Notes: a model not told the origin generated them from the sequence alone. DNA of 64,000 nt from an uncultured Anaerolineae bacterium (GCA_903822545.1 CAIJPN010000029.1:31175-95174); one strand, 5' to 3'; counted from the first letter of the stretch, positions 35,099 through 43,968 are shown. Numbers and translations: made by a program.

Positions 35099-35214
35099 AA
35101 AATCTTCTCCAAGACAACAGCCTGCGGAACCTCCGTTACTGTGGACGGCGGTGTGGCTCCGCAGGCTGTCAAAATCACGATAGAGAGAAAAGTGGCCAGG
35201 ATGTTGAGTTTCAT
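35095..35214 (-). CDS. 39-residue lipoprotein-like peptide
   Basis: Begins MKLNILATFLSIVILTACGA: a complete lipoprotein signal with lipobox LTAC, then a short Thr/Pro/Val tail of about 20 residues ending LEKIL. The TGA overlaps the ATG of the Mo subunit gene (ATGA), suggesting coupled translation. GAGAG precedes the ATG. It could be a genuine small membrane-surface lipopeptide or the 5' stub of a longer lipoprotein gene. Confidence 0.5.
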   Translation of the reverse strand: MKLNILATFLSIVILTACGATPPSTVTEVPQAVVLEKIL

Positions 35215-35244
35215 CGCGCTCTCTGCAACAGGAAAGTTGCCAGA

Positions 35245-35661
35245 TTACCGTTTATAGCTCTTGACTTTCACTTTCGGTGGCGGCGCATCGATGGGCAGGT
35301 ATTGCGGTGGGCCGATGAATCGATACGCAATTGCATAAATTAGCGAGATCAACCCAAAGAATGAAATTGCGATCAGCACGAAGAAAATCAACTTCGCGCC
35401 CATATTCGGTTGGTTGGCAAGATAGCGCCCAATCGTCGCCATACCGGGCATGTAATACACATCAGCCGGGAGTATCAGCCGCCCTGCCAGCGGAACCACA
35501 AAAGCCCAGCCGCGCTTCATCCCTTCATCTACCAGCGATTCTGCCCCGAACCAGGAAATGATCGGGATTAGCAGCAAGATAATCAGCCCAATCCCGCGCC
35601 AGATGGGATGGATGGGTGGCCGTTTGAATTCGGGGCGTTGGAATTTGTTATACCTGGTCAT
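35245..35661 (-). CDS. Membrane protein of unknown function in the Mo hydroxylase operon
   Basis: 138 residues, with GAGAGG before the ATG. A basic cytoplasmic N-terminus, a TM helix (GIGLIILLLIPIISWFGAESL), an amphipathic or hairpin segment (VVPLAGRLILPADVYYMPGM), and a second strong TM helix (LIFFVLIAISFFGLISLIYAIAY), then a basic Pro-rich tail (PPPKVKVKSYKR). I do not recognise a family. It lies 19 nt after the FAD/FeS gene and before the Mo gene, so it may anchor the hydroxylase or serve another envelope role. Confidence 0.7.
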   Translation of the reverse strand: MTRYNKFQRPEFKRPPIHPIWRGIGLIILLLIPIISWFGAESLVDEGMKRGWAFVVPLAGRLILPADVYYMPGMATIGRYLANQPNMGAKLIFFVLIAISFFGLISLIYAIAYRFIGPPQYLPIDAPPPKVKVKSYKR

Positions 35662-35680
35662 ATGCTACCTCTCAAATATA

Positions 35681-37105
35681 TCATTTGCCGGAAACTTCCC
35701 CGGCGCTGGCCTTTTCGACCGCCTCGACAATTTTATAATACCCTGTGCAGCGGCACAAGTTCCCGGTCAGCGCCTGCTCGATCTCGTTTCTACTCGGCTG
35801 CGCGCGTTCCTCCAGCAGTTTTGCCGCCGACATCAGGAATCCCGGTGTGCAGTAACCGCACTGCACCGCCCCAGCATCGATAAACGCCTGCTGGACGGGA
35901 TGCAGCCGTTCCGGTTGGGCCAGTCCTTCCACAGTCACGATCTCAGCGCCGTGCGCGCGTGGGGCAGGAACCAGACAACCCATCACTGCCTTGCCATCCA
36001 GGAAAATCGTGCAGGCCCCGCACTCGCCCTCAGCGCAACCTTCTTTCGAACCGATCAGCCCGGCTTCCTCGCGCAGCAGGTGCAACAGTGTCTTACCAAA
36101 ACCACTCTGGAAGGTGTATTCGCGCCCGTTAATTTTGGTGTGGATGTCCTGGCCTGGGGTTTGGTGGCTGCCCTCAGGCAGGGCTGCAGCCTCGCGCATC
36201 TTCCCGCCCGTCAGCACGATCGGCTCCGCCGGAAATCCGGCCTGCTCCTGACCATCGCGCAGGGATTTCAACCCGCGCACGCTCAGCACGCGCACCATCT
36301 CGCGCCGGTACGAGGCTGAAGCGCGCAGGTCATCAATCGGCCTGGCTGCGTTGGCCGCCAGTTTTGCGGCGTATTCGATAACATCATCGCGCAGTTCTTT
36401 GTCTTCCAGGAATAATTCGGCATCCCTGGCGTGGATGATGATGGGCGCCACCGCTCCCATCGTGATGGAAGCCGTTTTAATGATGGCAGCTTCCATCTTC
36501 AGGATGATGGCGATGTTGACCACCGAAATTGCCTGGGCACGGCGCAATGCCAGTTTGATGTACGTCCCCCGGCGGCTGGAATCCAGCGCCTTGAACGAAA
36601 TATCCACCAGCATTTCATCGGGCTGCATCACATTTTTGCGTACGCCGGTATAAAACTCGCGCAGCGGTAAGGTGCGCTCACCACGGGTGGAAGCCAGTGT
36701 GACAGAAGCCTCCAGCGCCATGAGCGGGGTGATGGTGTCATTGGCGGGCGAAGCCGTGATGATATTGCCTGCCACGGTACCCCGGTTGCGAATCTGCGGC
36801 GACCCGACTTCCCAGGCAGCGCGCGCCAGCGGGTAACCCTGCTCACGGATGAGCTTGGATGATGCGGCATCATTGTGCGTCACCAGCGGGCCGATGTGGA
36901 TGATGCCATTTTCATCGCGACTGATGCTGTCGAGGCCAGGGATGCGCGTCACATCGATGAGCGTGTCGATCCCCTGCCGGGTGCCGCGTTCCAGTTCCAG
37001 CATCAGGTCTGTGGCCCCAGCTACGATGCGAGCTCGCGGGCCGCACTCGGCTAACAATTTCAGGACTTCATTTGTGGTTTTAGCATTGACGTATTCATGC
37101 CACAT
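35681..37105 (-). CDS. Molybdenum hydroxylase FAD-binding + [2Fe-2S] fused subunit
   Basis: 474 residues, with AAGGAG before the ATG. Residues 1-285 are the FAD domain (RIVAGATDLMLELERG; IRNRGTVAGNIITASPANDT). Residues 310-474 are the small-subunit module with two clusters: CAEGECGACTIFLDG...C in the plant-type ferredoxin site, and CGYCTPGF...CRCTGY in the helical domain. CO dehydrogenase-type enzymes usually have these as CoxM and CoxS; here they are one chain with FAD first, the reverse of the xanthine dehydrogenase order. It is the first gene of the operon. Confidence 0.9.
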   Translation of the reverse strand: MWHEYVNAKTTNEVLKLLAECGPRARIVAGATDLMLELERGTRQGIDTLIDVTRIPGLDSISRDENGIIHIGPLVTHNDAASSKLIREQGYPLARAAWEVGSPQIRNRGTVAGNIITASPANDTITPLMALEASVTLASTRGERTLPLREFYTGVRKNVMQPDEMLVDISFKALDSSRRGTYIKLALRRAQAISVVNIAIILKMEAAIIKTASITMGAVAPIIIHARDAELFLEDKELRDDVIEYAAKLAANAARPIDDLRASASYRREMVRVLSVRGLKSLRDGQEQAGFPAEPIVLTGGKMREAAALPEGSHQTPGQDIHTKINGREYTFQSGFGKTLLHLLREEAGLIGSKEGCAEGECGACTIFLDGKAVMGCLVPAPRAHGAEIVTVEGLAQPERLHPVQQAFIDAGAVQCGYCTPGFLMSAAKLLEERAQPSRNEIEQALTGNLCRCTGYYKIVEAVEKASAGEVSGK

Positions 37106-37128
37106 GGAAATCTCCTTAGTTAAAAATA

Positions 37129-37183
37129 ACCACAGACCGCCGACCGGAGGCCGCTTTTCGGTTGGGCGGTGGCGGTCTGTGGT
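37129..37183. repeat. Palindromic element (ACCACAGACCGCC family)
   Basis: Arms 37129-37141 and 37171-37183 are perfect 13-bp complements, with inner pairing. A related element sits at 51970-52024. Confidence 0.8.
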
Positions 37184-37207
37184 CTGCGGTCTGGGATGGC
37201 GGTTGGA

Positions 37208-37732
37208 TTATTGCCCTGAACCGGTGATGACTTCGTAGCGCCGGTCATAGGTTTGGGTGGCTTCGCGTGCCATGGTCACCAGGTTGCGGATGGCGGCTGG
37301 CAGGCCATCGGGGTTGCCCAGATTGTTTTCAACGGTATCGAGCGCCTGGTTGATGTTATCGCCGAGCTGGAAGAAGGCACTGTCAAATGCGTAGAGTTTT
37401 GCCAGTTCTTCCTCGTTAATTTTCACGGCATCGAAGAAGCCAGAGTAGCCATAAGTGGCATTGCGGATTTTATCGGCAAAGGTGCGCAGTTGGATCGCGG
37501 CCTTTTCCATATCATCCATGAATTCAATGCCGCCCTGACTGATCAGATCTGCCTGGAGCGCTGACAGGCGTTTGACCAGCGTCTCAAAACGCCGGGCAAC
37601 GGTGTCGCGCAGGAGTTTATCGGCCGAGCGGCGATTTTCTCGGTCAATATAGCCGCCAAAGCCTGGGATGTAAGATACAAGTTTTCGCAGCGGATCCTGC
37701 GCGCCGGTTACGTTCTGCAAAAAGTCGCTCAT
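37208..37732 (-). CDS. Conserved-looking helical protein of unknown function
   Basis: 174 residues from the ATG at 37732 with AGGAGG upstream. No signal peptide or TM helix. The sequence is mainly charged helices (RRFETLVKRLSALQADLISQ; MEKAAIQLRTFADKIRNATY), consistent with coiled coils. The N-terminus (RKLVSYIPGFGGYIDRENRR) is Gly/Pro-rich. I do not recognise the family. The gene is a single unit with a TATAAT-like box just upstream and a palindromic element after it. Confidence 0.65.
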   Translation of the reverse strand: MSDFLQNVTGAQDPLRKLVSYIPGFGGYIDRENRRSADKLLRDTVARRFETLVKRLSALQADLISQGGIEFMDDMEKAAIQLRTFADKIRNATYGYSGFFDAVKINEEELAKLYAFDSAFFQLGDNINQALDTVENNLGNPDGLPAAIRNLVTMAREATQTYDRRYEVITGSGQ

Positions 37733-38019
37733 GTTGCCTCCTGGGGAAAATGGGGGTGGTTTTCGAGCCAGCAAATTCATTATACTTCGACTTGACACCA
37801 ATCTGGCAGTTTTGTTTCAGCTTTTTTGGGTTTTTCCTGTCCAGATTATGGTTATAATCAAGCCAATTTGTGCTGGTACACCTATCTTTACGCCCGCCTG
37901 CGTAGAAAGTTGCGCCATCTGGCGCTCCGGAATTCCACTTCCACCGCCCCACAGGGCTTCGGGATTTTAGATAAAACAGGTGTCATACCCAAATCACACA
38001 CTTCCATAAGGAGTTTTAA

Positions 38020-39435
38020 ATGGCAAACGAATTGCAAGACCTTCTAACTTTAGTTGGCAACAGCCTGTCTGTAGATGGGCATTCTGTTACAGTGACGGAT
38101 GAAACCACCTTCCGCGCCAATGTTGGCAAGCTGGTGGAAGTTTCCGCGCTGGAAAGTGGCGCACGCCAGGGCTGGGCGCGTTTTCTCATCCGCGCTGCTG
38201 CGCTGGAATTGGACATCGTCCCCAGCTCCATCCATGACCTGTATATGGCGCGTGGCCGTGGCGAAGTGCCGATGACCTTCTCCACCCCGGCTTTTAACCT
38301 GCGCGCGCTGTCTTTCCATGCCGCCCGCATGATGTTCCGCTCGGCGCTGGCCATCAATGCCGGGCCGTTCATCTTTGAGATCGCCCGCTCCGAAATCGGC
38401 TACACTGCCCAGCGTCCGGTGGAATATTCCACCAATATCCTCGCCGCGGCGATTGCTGAAGGCTGGCGCGGCCCGGTCTTTTTGCAGGGTGACCACTTCC
38501 AGATGTCGGCCAAGAAATATGCGGCTGACCCCCAGTCTGAGATCAACGCTGTCAAGGATTTAACCGCCGAAGCTGTCAAATCGGGCTTCTTCAACATTGA
38601 TATTGATACTTCCACGCTGGTAGATATCAACCAACCCACCGTCCCCGCGCAGCAGAAGCTGAACTATGAGCTTTCTGCTGACTTTGGGGCTTACATCCGC
38701 TCGATTGAGCCGGGCCTGACCATCTCCATCGGCGGCGAAATTGGCGAAGTCGGCGGCCACAACTCCACCGAAGAAGAACTGTGCGCTTACATGGACGGTT
38801 ATAACGCCGAGATGGCGCGTCTCGTGCCTGGCAAACCCGGCCTGAGCAAGATCAGCATCCAGACTGGCACATCGCATGGCGGCACCGTCCTGCCCGATGG
38901 CACCATCGCCAAAGTCAACCTGGATTTTGACACCCTGCGCAACCTGAGCCGCGTATCACGCGCCAGCTATGGCCTGGGCGGAACCGTCCAGCACGGCGCA
39001 TCGACCCTGCCCGAGGATATGTTCGATAAATTCCCGCAGAACGAGGCCATCGAAGTCCACCTGGCGACCAATTTCATGAACAAGTGGTTCGACACCATCC
39101 CGGCAGATTTCAAGGCTGAGATTTATGAGTGGGTCAAGGTCAATGCCGCGTCTGAGCGTAAAGCCGGGATGACCGATGAACAGTTCTATTACAAGGCTCG
39201 TAAAAATTCGGTGGGCGCGTTCAAAGCCAAATCGTATGCGCTGCCCGAAGCTGATAAGGCCAAACTCAATGCGGCCTGGGAAGCCCAGTTTAGCGGATTA
39301 TTCAATCTGCTCGGTTTGAAAGACACCCGCCAGTATGTCGATCAGTACATCAAACTCATCAAAGTTGCGCCAGATTTGAAGTTTTACCTGGGCGCAGATG
39401 TGGAAGAAGAACTGGCCGACGACCTGGCTGACTAA
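38020..39435 (+). CDS. Class II fructose-bisphosphate/tagatose-type aldolase homologue
   Basis: 471 residues, with AAGGAG before the ATG. Zinc-dependent aldolase fold: GDHFQMSAKKY (metal His), NIDIDTSTLVD, GGEIGEVGGHNS, QTGTSHGGT and GLGGTVQHGASTLPE all follow the class II pattern. It is about 120 residues longer than usual, with extensions at both ends. It may act on fructose-1,6-bisphosphate or a related sugar phosphate. A TATAAT box lies at 37853-37858 without a good -35. Confidence 0.78.
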   Translation: MANELQDLLTLVGNSLSVDGHSVTVTDETTFRANVGKLVEVSALESGARQGWARFLIRAAALELDIVPSSIHDLYMARGRGEVPMTFSTPAFNLRALSFHAARMMFRSALAINAGPFIFEIARSEIGYTAQRPVEYSTNILAAAIAEGWRGPVFLQGDHFQMSAKKYAADPQSEINAVKDLTAEAVKSGFFNIDIDTSTLVDINQPTVPAQQKLNYELSADFGAYIRSIEPGLTISIGGEIGEVGGHNSTEEELCAYMDGYNAEMARLVPGKPGLSKISIQTGTSHGGTVLPDGTIAKVNLDFDTLRNLSRVSRASYGLGGTVQHGASTLPEDMFDKFPQNEAIEVHLATNFMNKWFDTIPADFKAEIYEWVKVNAASERKAGMTDEQFYYKARKNSVGAFKAKSYALPEADKAKLNAAWEAQFSGLFNLLGLKDTRQYVDQYIKLIKVAPDLKFYLGADVEEELADDLAD

Positions 39436-39444
39436 TTTAATTCT

Positions 39445-39520
39445 CCCTCACCCTGGCCCTCTCCCGGCGGGAGAGGGGATTAGCCCCTTTCCCCTCCGGG
39501 GGAAGGGCCGGGGATGAGGG
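39445..39520. repeat. G/C-rich cloverleaf palindromic element
   Basis: Outer CCCTCA / TGAGGG arms enclose two hairpins (CCCTCTCCC with GGGAGAGGG; CCCTTTCCCC with GGGGGAAGGG). It begins 9 nt after the aldolase stop and is nearly identical in plan to 57899-57979. Confidence 0.85.
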
Positions 39521-39542
39521 CATTAAAGTCCAACGCCGGAAG

Positions 39543-40076
39543 ATGTTAGAGTTCAGTTTGCTTATGGCTGCCGAAGAACAAAACCTGAACCGCTCTCGTT
39601 ACTCGGTCATTCCGCGCGTGCTGGTGTTTGTGACGCGCGGGGAGAGTGTGTTGCTGCTCAAGCTGCTTCCGCGTAACGGCAAAGTCACGCGCTGGACAGG
39701 GCGTTATAACGGCCTGGGCGGTCACATTGAGCGGGGAGAAGACCCGTTAACGGCGGCCCACCGCGAGCTGCGGGAGGAAAGCGGGGTGGCGGCATCCCTG
39801 CGATTAATCGGTATTCTGGTTGTAGATACGGGCGAAGATCTCGGGATTGAGCTGCATGTTTATGGCGGCGAATACAGCTCCGGGGAGTTGGTTCCGAGTG
39901 GCGAAGGAGTGCCAGAGTGGATTCCGTTTGAGATGTTGGATTCGATCCCCGGTGTGGATGATCTCCCGATTTTCCTTGAAAAAGTGCGTTCGATGAAGCC
40001 ATCTGCCCCGCCATTTTCGGGGCGCTCTTTTTATGACCCTGATGGGCATTTGGTTGTCAATTTTGCAGCCTCGTAA
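39543..40076 (+). CDS. Nudix hydrolase
   Basis: 177 residues (or 169 from the ATG at 39567). Complete Nudix box: GHIERGEDPLTAAHRELREE followed by SGV (G-x5-E-x7-REL-x-EE-x-G). It resembles MutT-like 8-oxo-dGTP pyrophosphatases (KVTRWTGRYNGLGG entry), which clean oxidised nucleotides, but NTP or nucleoside-diphosphate substrates are possible. Cytoplasmic. Convergent with the histidine kinase gene, sharing a terminator. Confidence 0.85.
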   Translation: MLEFSLLMAAEEQNLNRSRYSVIPRVLVFVTRGESVLLLKLLPRNGKVTRWTGRYNGLGGHIERGEDPLTAAHRELREESGVAASLRLIGILVVDTGEDLGIELHVYGGEYSSGELVPSGEGVPEWIPFEMLDSIPGVDDLPIFLEKVRSMKPSAPPFSGRSFYDPDGHLVVNFAAS

Positions 40077-40113
40077 TATTCCTGGTGAGTGAAAAGTTTG
40101 GTATTCGTCCAGT

Positions 40114-40153
40114 GAAAACAAAACGCCAGATTTTGGTCTGGCGTTTTGTTTTC
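40114..40153. terminator. Bidirectional terminator
   Basis: Perfect 17-bp arms at 40114-40130 and 40137-40153, GC core and A/T flanks. Between the convergent Nudix and histidine kinase genes. Confidence 0.9.
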
Positions 40154-40169
40154 ATTTGTGGCCTGGCGA

Positions 40170-41366
40170 TTATAGTTTGACGCGCATGGCTTTGAGCCGG
40201 ATGGTGAAGGTGCTGCCTTTGCCGGGTTCGCTGACTACATCCAGCGAGCCGTTGTGCTGTTTGATGACCTGGTTGGTGATTGCCAGCCCCAGGCCGATGC
40301 CGCCAAACAGGTTTTCGCCGCTGCGCTCGACGTGATAGAAACGGTCGAAGATTTTGGTGATGTTTTCGGGGGGGATGCCGATACCCTGGTCGATAATATC
40401 GACGGCCACGAAAGCATCCTCTTCTCGCAACCTGATGGTGACATGCCCGCCATTGGGGCTGAATTTGACGGCATTATCTACCAGCGATGTCATGGCGCGT
40501 TCCAGCGATTTAAGATCGCCAGAAACAGGCAGCAGGTTGGGGCTGGCTTCCACGCCGATGGTCAGCAGGTTGGCGGCAGCTTTGTCCTGGTATTTTTCGG
40601 CCACTTCGCGGGCGATTTTGACGATGTCTACCGGCTGGAATTTCGGTAGGATCAAATCCATCTCTTGCAGGAACAGGATGTCGTTCACCAGGGTGGTGAT
40701 CTGCTGGATGTTGCGCGAGACTGTGTCGATGGTCATCGGCAGGCGGTCGGGCGGGATGGCACCTTTTTGCAGGAGTTGCAAGAAGCCACCGGCGGCCATC
40801 AGTGGGGTGCGTAATTCGTGGGCGATGTTGGTCAGGAATTCGCGGCGGGCCAGTTCTTGTTCGGCCAGTTTTTGGTATGCATGCGACAATTCGGATGCGC
40901 GAATTTTCAGGTCTTCCACTGCCATTTCATCGTTTTGGCGCAGGCGGGTGGAGATTTCGCGCACCATGGCTTGTGAAACGCTGCTGGAATGCTGCAAGAC
41001 TCGTGTGAAGTCTTCTTTTTCGATTTCCAGCACGGTGACCTGGCCTTTGGTGGTGACGGTGGCCGCGCGCGGGGCGTTGTGGATCAGCGCCATTTCGCCG
41101 AAGAAGTCTCCGGCGTGGAGTGATTTGAGCTGGCGTTGTTCCGAGTTGTTGATAACTTTTGTAACGCCCACTTCGCCATCCAGCAGGATGTAGAAGGTGC
41201 TTTCCACCCGGCTTTCCTGGCACAAGACCGCCCCAGGCGGGTAATTTTTTACAGTGGCGCGCACCATTAACTCGTCCATTTCGAGTCCCGAAATGCCGGG
41301 GAAGGCGCGTGGTAGGATTTCTTTGGGGGATGGCAGGTTTTTGCGAGGTAAATTAAGTGCGTGCAT
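40170..41366 (-). CDS. Soluble histidine kinase with cyclic-nucleotide-binding domain
   Basis: 398 residues, with AGAGG before the ATG. Residues 15-150 form a Crp-like sensor (AVLCQESRVESTFYILLDGE; HAGDFFGEMALIHNAPRAAT), the cNMP-binding fold. HisKA has the phospho-His in NIAHELRTPL. The ATPase has NAVKFSPNGG (N box), DQGIGIPPE (G1) and GGIGLGLAI (G2). No TM helices, so it senses a cytoplasmic signal, plausibly cAMP, cGMP or another small effector. No response regulator is adjacent. Confidence 0.88.
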   Translation of the reverse strand: MHALNLPRKNLPSPKEILPRAFPGISGLEMDELMVRATVKNYPPGAVLCQESRVESTFYILLDGEVGVTKVINNSEQRQLKSLHAGDFFGEMALIHNAPRAATVTTKGQVTVLEIEKEDFTRVLQHSSSVSQAMVREISTRLRQNDEMAVEDLKIRASELSHAYQKLAEQELARREFLTNIAHELRTPLMAAGGFLQLLQKGAIPPDRLPMTIDTVSRNIQQITTLVNDILFLQEMDLILPKFQPVDIVKIAREVAEKYQDKAAANLLTIGVEASPNLLPVSGDLKSLERAMTSLVDNAVKFSPNGGHVTIRLREEDAFVAVDIIDQGIGIPPENITKIFDRFYHVERSGENLFGGIGLGLAITNQVIKQHNGSLDVVSEPGKGSTFTIRLKAMRVKL

Positions 41367-41449
41367 AAGGCCTCTTGGATAAACTATGCTAATTGTAGCA
41401 CTTTGGCCTTTGTGGTTTCTATTAATTCCGTTTCAGTCGTGTAGTATTC

Positions 41450-41935
41450 CTAAAATTTGTAACCGATCATGCGCAGGAAGTTTTTGCGCCAGGATTTTCC
41501 TTCTTCGTCTTCAACGCCTTTGGGTGAGAATCCGTCAATAACGCCCATAATGCCACGCCCTTGCTCGGTCTGTGCCACCAAAACCTGGGTTGGGTTGGCT
41601 GTGGCGCAATAAATGCGTGCAACTTCTGGCACCATTTTGATGGTATTCAGCACATTGATGGGGTAGTAGCCTTCGCCCAGGAACAGGATGAAGGAATGAC
41701 CCGCGCCAATCGCCAGGGCATTCTTCCTGGCGAGTTCGATCATGGCCTCATCGCTGCCCGTGAAGCGCAACAGGCAATTCCCGCTGGCCTCGCAGAACGC
41801 CAGCCCAAACTTGATGCCCGGCACGGTGTTAACCAGCGCCTCGTGGATGTCTTCCACGGTTTTGACAAAATGCGACTGCCCGAGGATGAAATTGATTGGC
41901 TCGGGCTTTTCAATTTGGATAACCTGGATGTCCAT
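41450..41935 (-). CDS. Adenosine-specific kinase (DUF355/AdK family)
   Basis: 161 residues, with AGGAGC before the ATG. It matches the small archaeal/bacterial adenosine-specific kinase family: INFILGQSHFVKTVEDIHEAL, GIKFGLAFCEASGNCLLR, GAGHSFILFLGEGYYPINVL, RIYCATANPTQVLVAQT and GRGIMGVIDGFSPKGVE. It phosphorylates adenosine to AMP without the usual ribokinase or Walker motifs. It complements the adenosine-producing SAM hydrolase in this window. It is a single gene followed by a palindromic element. Confidence 0.85.
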   Translation of the reverse strand: MDIQVIQIEKPEPINFILGQSHFVKTVEDIHEALVNTVPGIKFGLAFCEASGNCLLRFTGSDEAMIELARKNALAIGAGHSFILFLGEGYYPINVLNTIKMVPEVARIYCATANPTQVLVAQTEQGRGIMGVIDGFSPKGVEDEEGKSWRKNFLRMIGYKF

Positions 41936-41976
41936 ATGTTGCTCCTGAAAAATTTGAACTTTTTCTGGTGATAATA

Positions 41977-42069
41977 TAGGGGCGACCCGCCCCTGGTCGA
42001 AAAAGCATCAGCTTATGCTGGAATTTCCTGCAAAAATGCTTCTCGTTGCGCCTGGAAGGGTCGCCCTTA
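41977..42069. repeat. Palindromic element (GTAGGGGCG family, diverged)
   Basis: Outer TAGGGGCGACCC (41977-41988) and GGGTCGCCCTTA (42058-42069) arms with one mismatch, plus inner pairing. It fills most of the gap between the aminotransferase stop and the adenosine kinase start. Confidence 0.75.
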
Positions 42070-42099
42070 CTTTTTTATGGATGCCGTTTCAGTTGCTTT

Positions 42100-43434
42100 T
42101 TACGCGCTGATGCTGTCCATCGCCGCGCCGAGGCGCTTTACGATTTCATCAACTTCTTCCTCGTTGATGACCAGCGGCGGGGCGAAAGCCAGGGTTGCGC
42201 CCAGCGGGCGGCTTCTCAGCCCGTGCTTTTGCGCCGCTTTGAAGATTTTCATGGCTGTAGCCGGGTCAGCGGCCCTGGTCTCTTTGTTAGAGACAATTTC
42301 CACGCCGCAGACCAGCCCTTTGCCGCGCACATTGCCCACAAACGGGAATTCTTCCAGTGTTTTCAGGCCTTCCAGCAGGCGTTTGCCCAAGTCGCGGGCG
42401 CGCGCCGGGTAGTTGTCTTTTTCCATCAATTCCAGGTTTTTCAGGCCCACGGCGCAGGCCATGGCGTGCCCGGAGTAGGTGTACCCGTGCATCCAGGCTT
42501 CGCCTTCCGATGCAGTTTCAATCGTTTCGCGGATTTCGTCCGAAATTTGGATGCCGCCAAGCTGCGCGTAGCCACTGGTTATTGCTTTAGCAAAGCTCAA
42601 AATGTCGGGTTGGATGCCCCAGTGTTTGAGCGCGAACCATTCGCCGGTGCGTCCAAAGCCGGTGATAACTTCGTCGGCGACGAGCAGCACTTCGTATTTG
42701 TCGCAAATCTGCCGGACGAGTGGGAAGTAGTCATCGGGCGGAACGATTACGCCGCCCACGCCCATCACCGGCTCGGCGATGAATGCGCCAACGGTTTCTG
42801 GCCCTTCGCGCAGGATGGCTTCTTCCAGCGCGCGCGCGGCGGCCTGTCCGATTGTTTCTCCGGGTTTGATGTCTCCATCATAGCGGTAGGGGTTGGGGGC
42901 GGGGATGTGCAGGAAGCCTGGGACAGCTGGCCCAAACATGGTGTGGTATTTTTCCAGCCCGGTGGCAAACGTCGCATACATCGTCACGCCGTGATACGAA
43001 CCTTTGCGGGCGATGACTTTCACTTTTTCGGGTTTGCCTTTGCGTTTCCAGTAGTAGCGAGCGGTTTTGAAGGCCGAATCGTTGGCTTCAGAGCCGCCGG
43101 AGGCAAAAAAGGTGGTATTGAGACCCTCGTAGGCGAATCCAGCCAGTTTATCGGCCAGTTCGATGGAGGGCAGGTTGGTCATTCCGGCAAAATTCGAGGT
43201 GAAAGCCATCTTTTTCATCTGGTCAAAGGCAGCCTGGGCCAGTTCCTCGCGCCCGTAGCCCGCATTGACGTTCCAGAGCCCGGCCATGCCATCCAGGATT
43301 TTCTGGCCGTCAGTGGTATACAGCCAGACGCCCTCGCCGTGATCGACCACCAGCGGGTCGATGTGGCTTTTTGGATGATAGACGGGGTGAAGCTGTTTTT
43401 TATCTTTTTCTACCCAATTTTGGTGTGTGCTCAT
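42100..43434 (-). CDS. Class III aminotransferase (omega-amino acid:pyruvate type)
   Basis: 444 residues, with GGAGG before the ATG. PLP-dependent fold I. The PLP-phosphate site is FASGGSEANDSAFK, the cofactor-stacking segment RKGSYHGVTMYAT, the Asp in VADEVITGFGRTGEWFA, and the PLP Lys in LSFAKAITSGYAQLGG. The length and the WNVNAGYGREELAQAA start match beta-alanine/omega-amino acid:pyruvate transaminases. Likely moves amino groups from diamines, beta-alanine or taurine-like donors. Single gene. Confidence 0.9.
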   Translation of the reverse strand: MSTHQNWVEKDKKQLHPVYHPKSHIDPLVVDHGEGVWLYTTDGQKILDGMAGLWNVNAGYGREELAQAAFDQMKKMAFTSNFAGMTNLPSIELADKLAGFAYEGLNTTFFASGGSEANDSAFKTARYYWKRKGKPEKVKVIARKGSYHGVTMYATFATGLEKYHTMFGPAVPGFLHIPAPNPYRYDGDIKPGETIGQAAARALEEAILREGPETVGAFIAEPVMGVGGVIVPPDDYFPLVRQICDKYEVLLVADEVITGFGRTGEWFALKHWGIQPDILSFAKAITSGYAQLGGIQISDEIRETIETASEGEAWMHGYTYSGHAMACAVGLKNLELMEKDNYPARARDLGKRLLEGLKTLEEFPFVGNVRGKGLVCGVEIVSNKETRAADPATAMKIFKAAQKHGLRSRPLGATLAFAPPLVINEEEVDEIVKRLGAAMDSISA

Positions 43435-43473
43435 AACGCCTCCATGAATGTTTATGCATATTATAGTTTACAA

Positions 43474-43511
43474 GGGAGAGAATTGTGCTCTTCGACGCGC
43501 AATTCTCTCCC
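43474..43511. repeat. 12-bp inverted repeat upstream of the aminotransferase
   Basis: GGGAGAGAATTG (43474-43485) and CAATTCTCTCCC (43500-43511), 14-nt spacer. It lies just upstream of a minus-strand TATAAT near 43465, so it may be an operator. Confidence 0.55.
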
Positions 43512-43579
43512 CGGGCTGGGGATAAAACAATCAGCTTTCTTCTGGTGCTGGGCGGTGGTCTGGGTTTCATCGTAGATTT

Positions 43580-43968
43580 TCATCGATCCGTCGCGGTAAT
43601 GAGTTTGAACTGTGAGCTGGTATCCGGCAAAATCCAGGCGATGGTCTGCCCGTTAACATCCACCGCGACTTTTTGTTGAATCTTGCCCTTGGGCACGGTC
43701 TGACCGATATCATATTTCAGCGTGGGCAGGGTGGCGCGATAACTGGCATCTTGAATTCGATGTAATAGGCAAAAAAAACGTCCAGCGAGCCGTTGGAGGT
43801 GTAGTAATCCTGCGCGGTCTGTTTGAGCTGGGCGGTTTGCTGTTTGGCTACCAGGCTTTTGAGCGATTGGCTGGACGAAAGCCAGGTGAGGGCTGAAACC
43901 ACCAGCACCGTCAGCAAAGCCACCGCCAGGTAAGAAAAAATCAGCTTGTTTTGCAGGGAATGTTTCAT
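43580..43968 (-). pseudogene. Truncated, frameshifted sensor histidine kinase (N-terminal part only)
   Basis: ATG at 43968 with GGAGG, then a TM helix (LIFSYLAVALLTVLVVSALTW) and a periplasmic start (SQSLKSLVAKQQTAQLKQ). The frame stops at 43717. The continuation is in another frame: YDIGQTVPKGK, VAVDVNGQTIAWILPD, then a stop at 43580. HAMP, HisKA and ATPase domains are absent. Two lesions at least: a frameshift and loss of the C-terminal two thirds. It would be the partner of the adjacent regulator remnant. Confidence 0.7.

Noticed and set aside
42046..43575. 509-codon open frame on the plus strand
   Set aside because: It is entirely antisense to the class III aminotransferase, whose motifs and ribosome site are clear. 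The composition is typical of a shadow frame.
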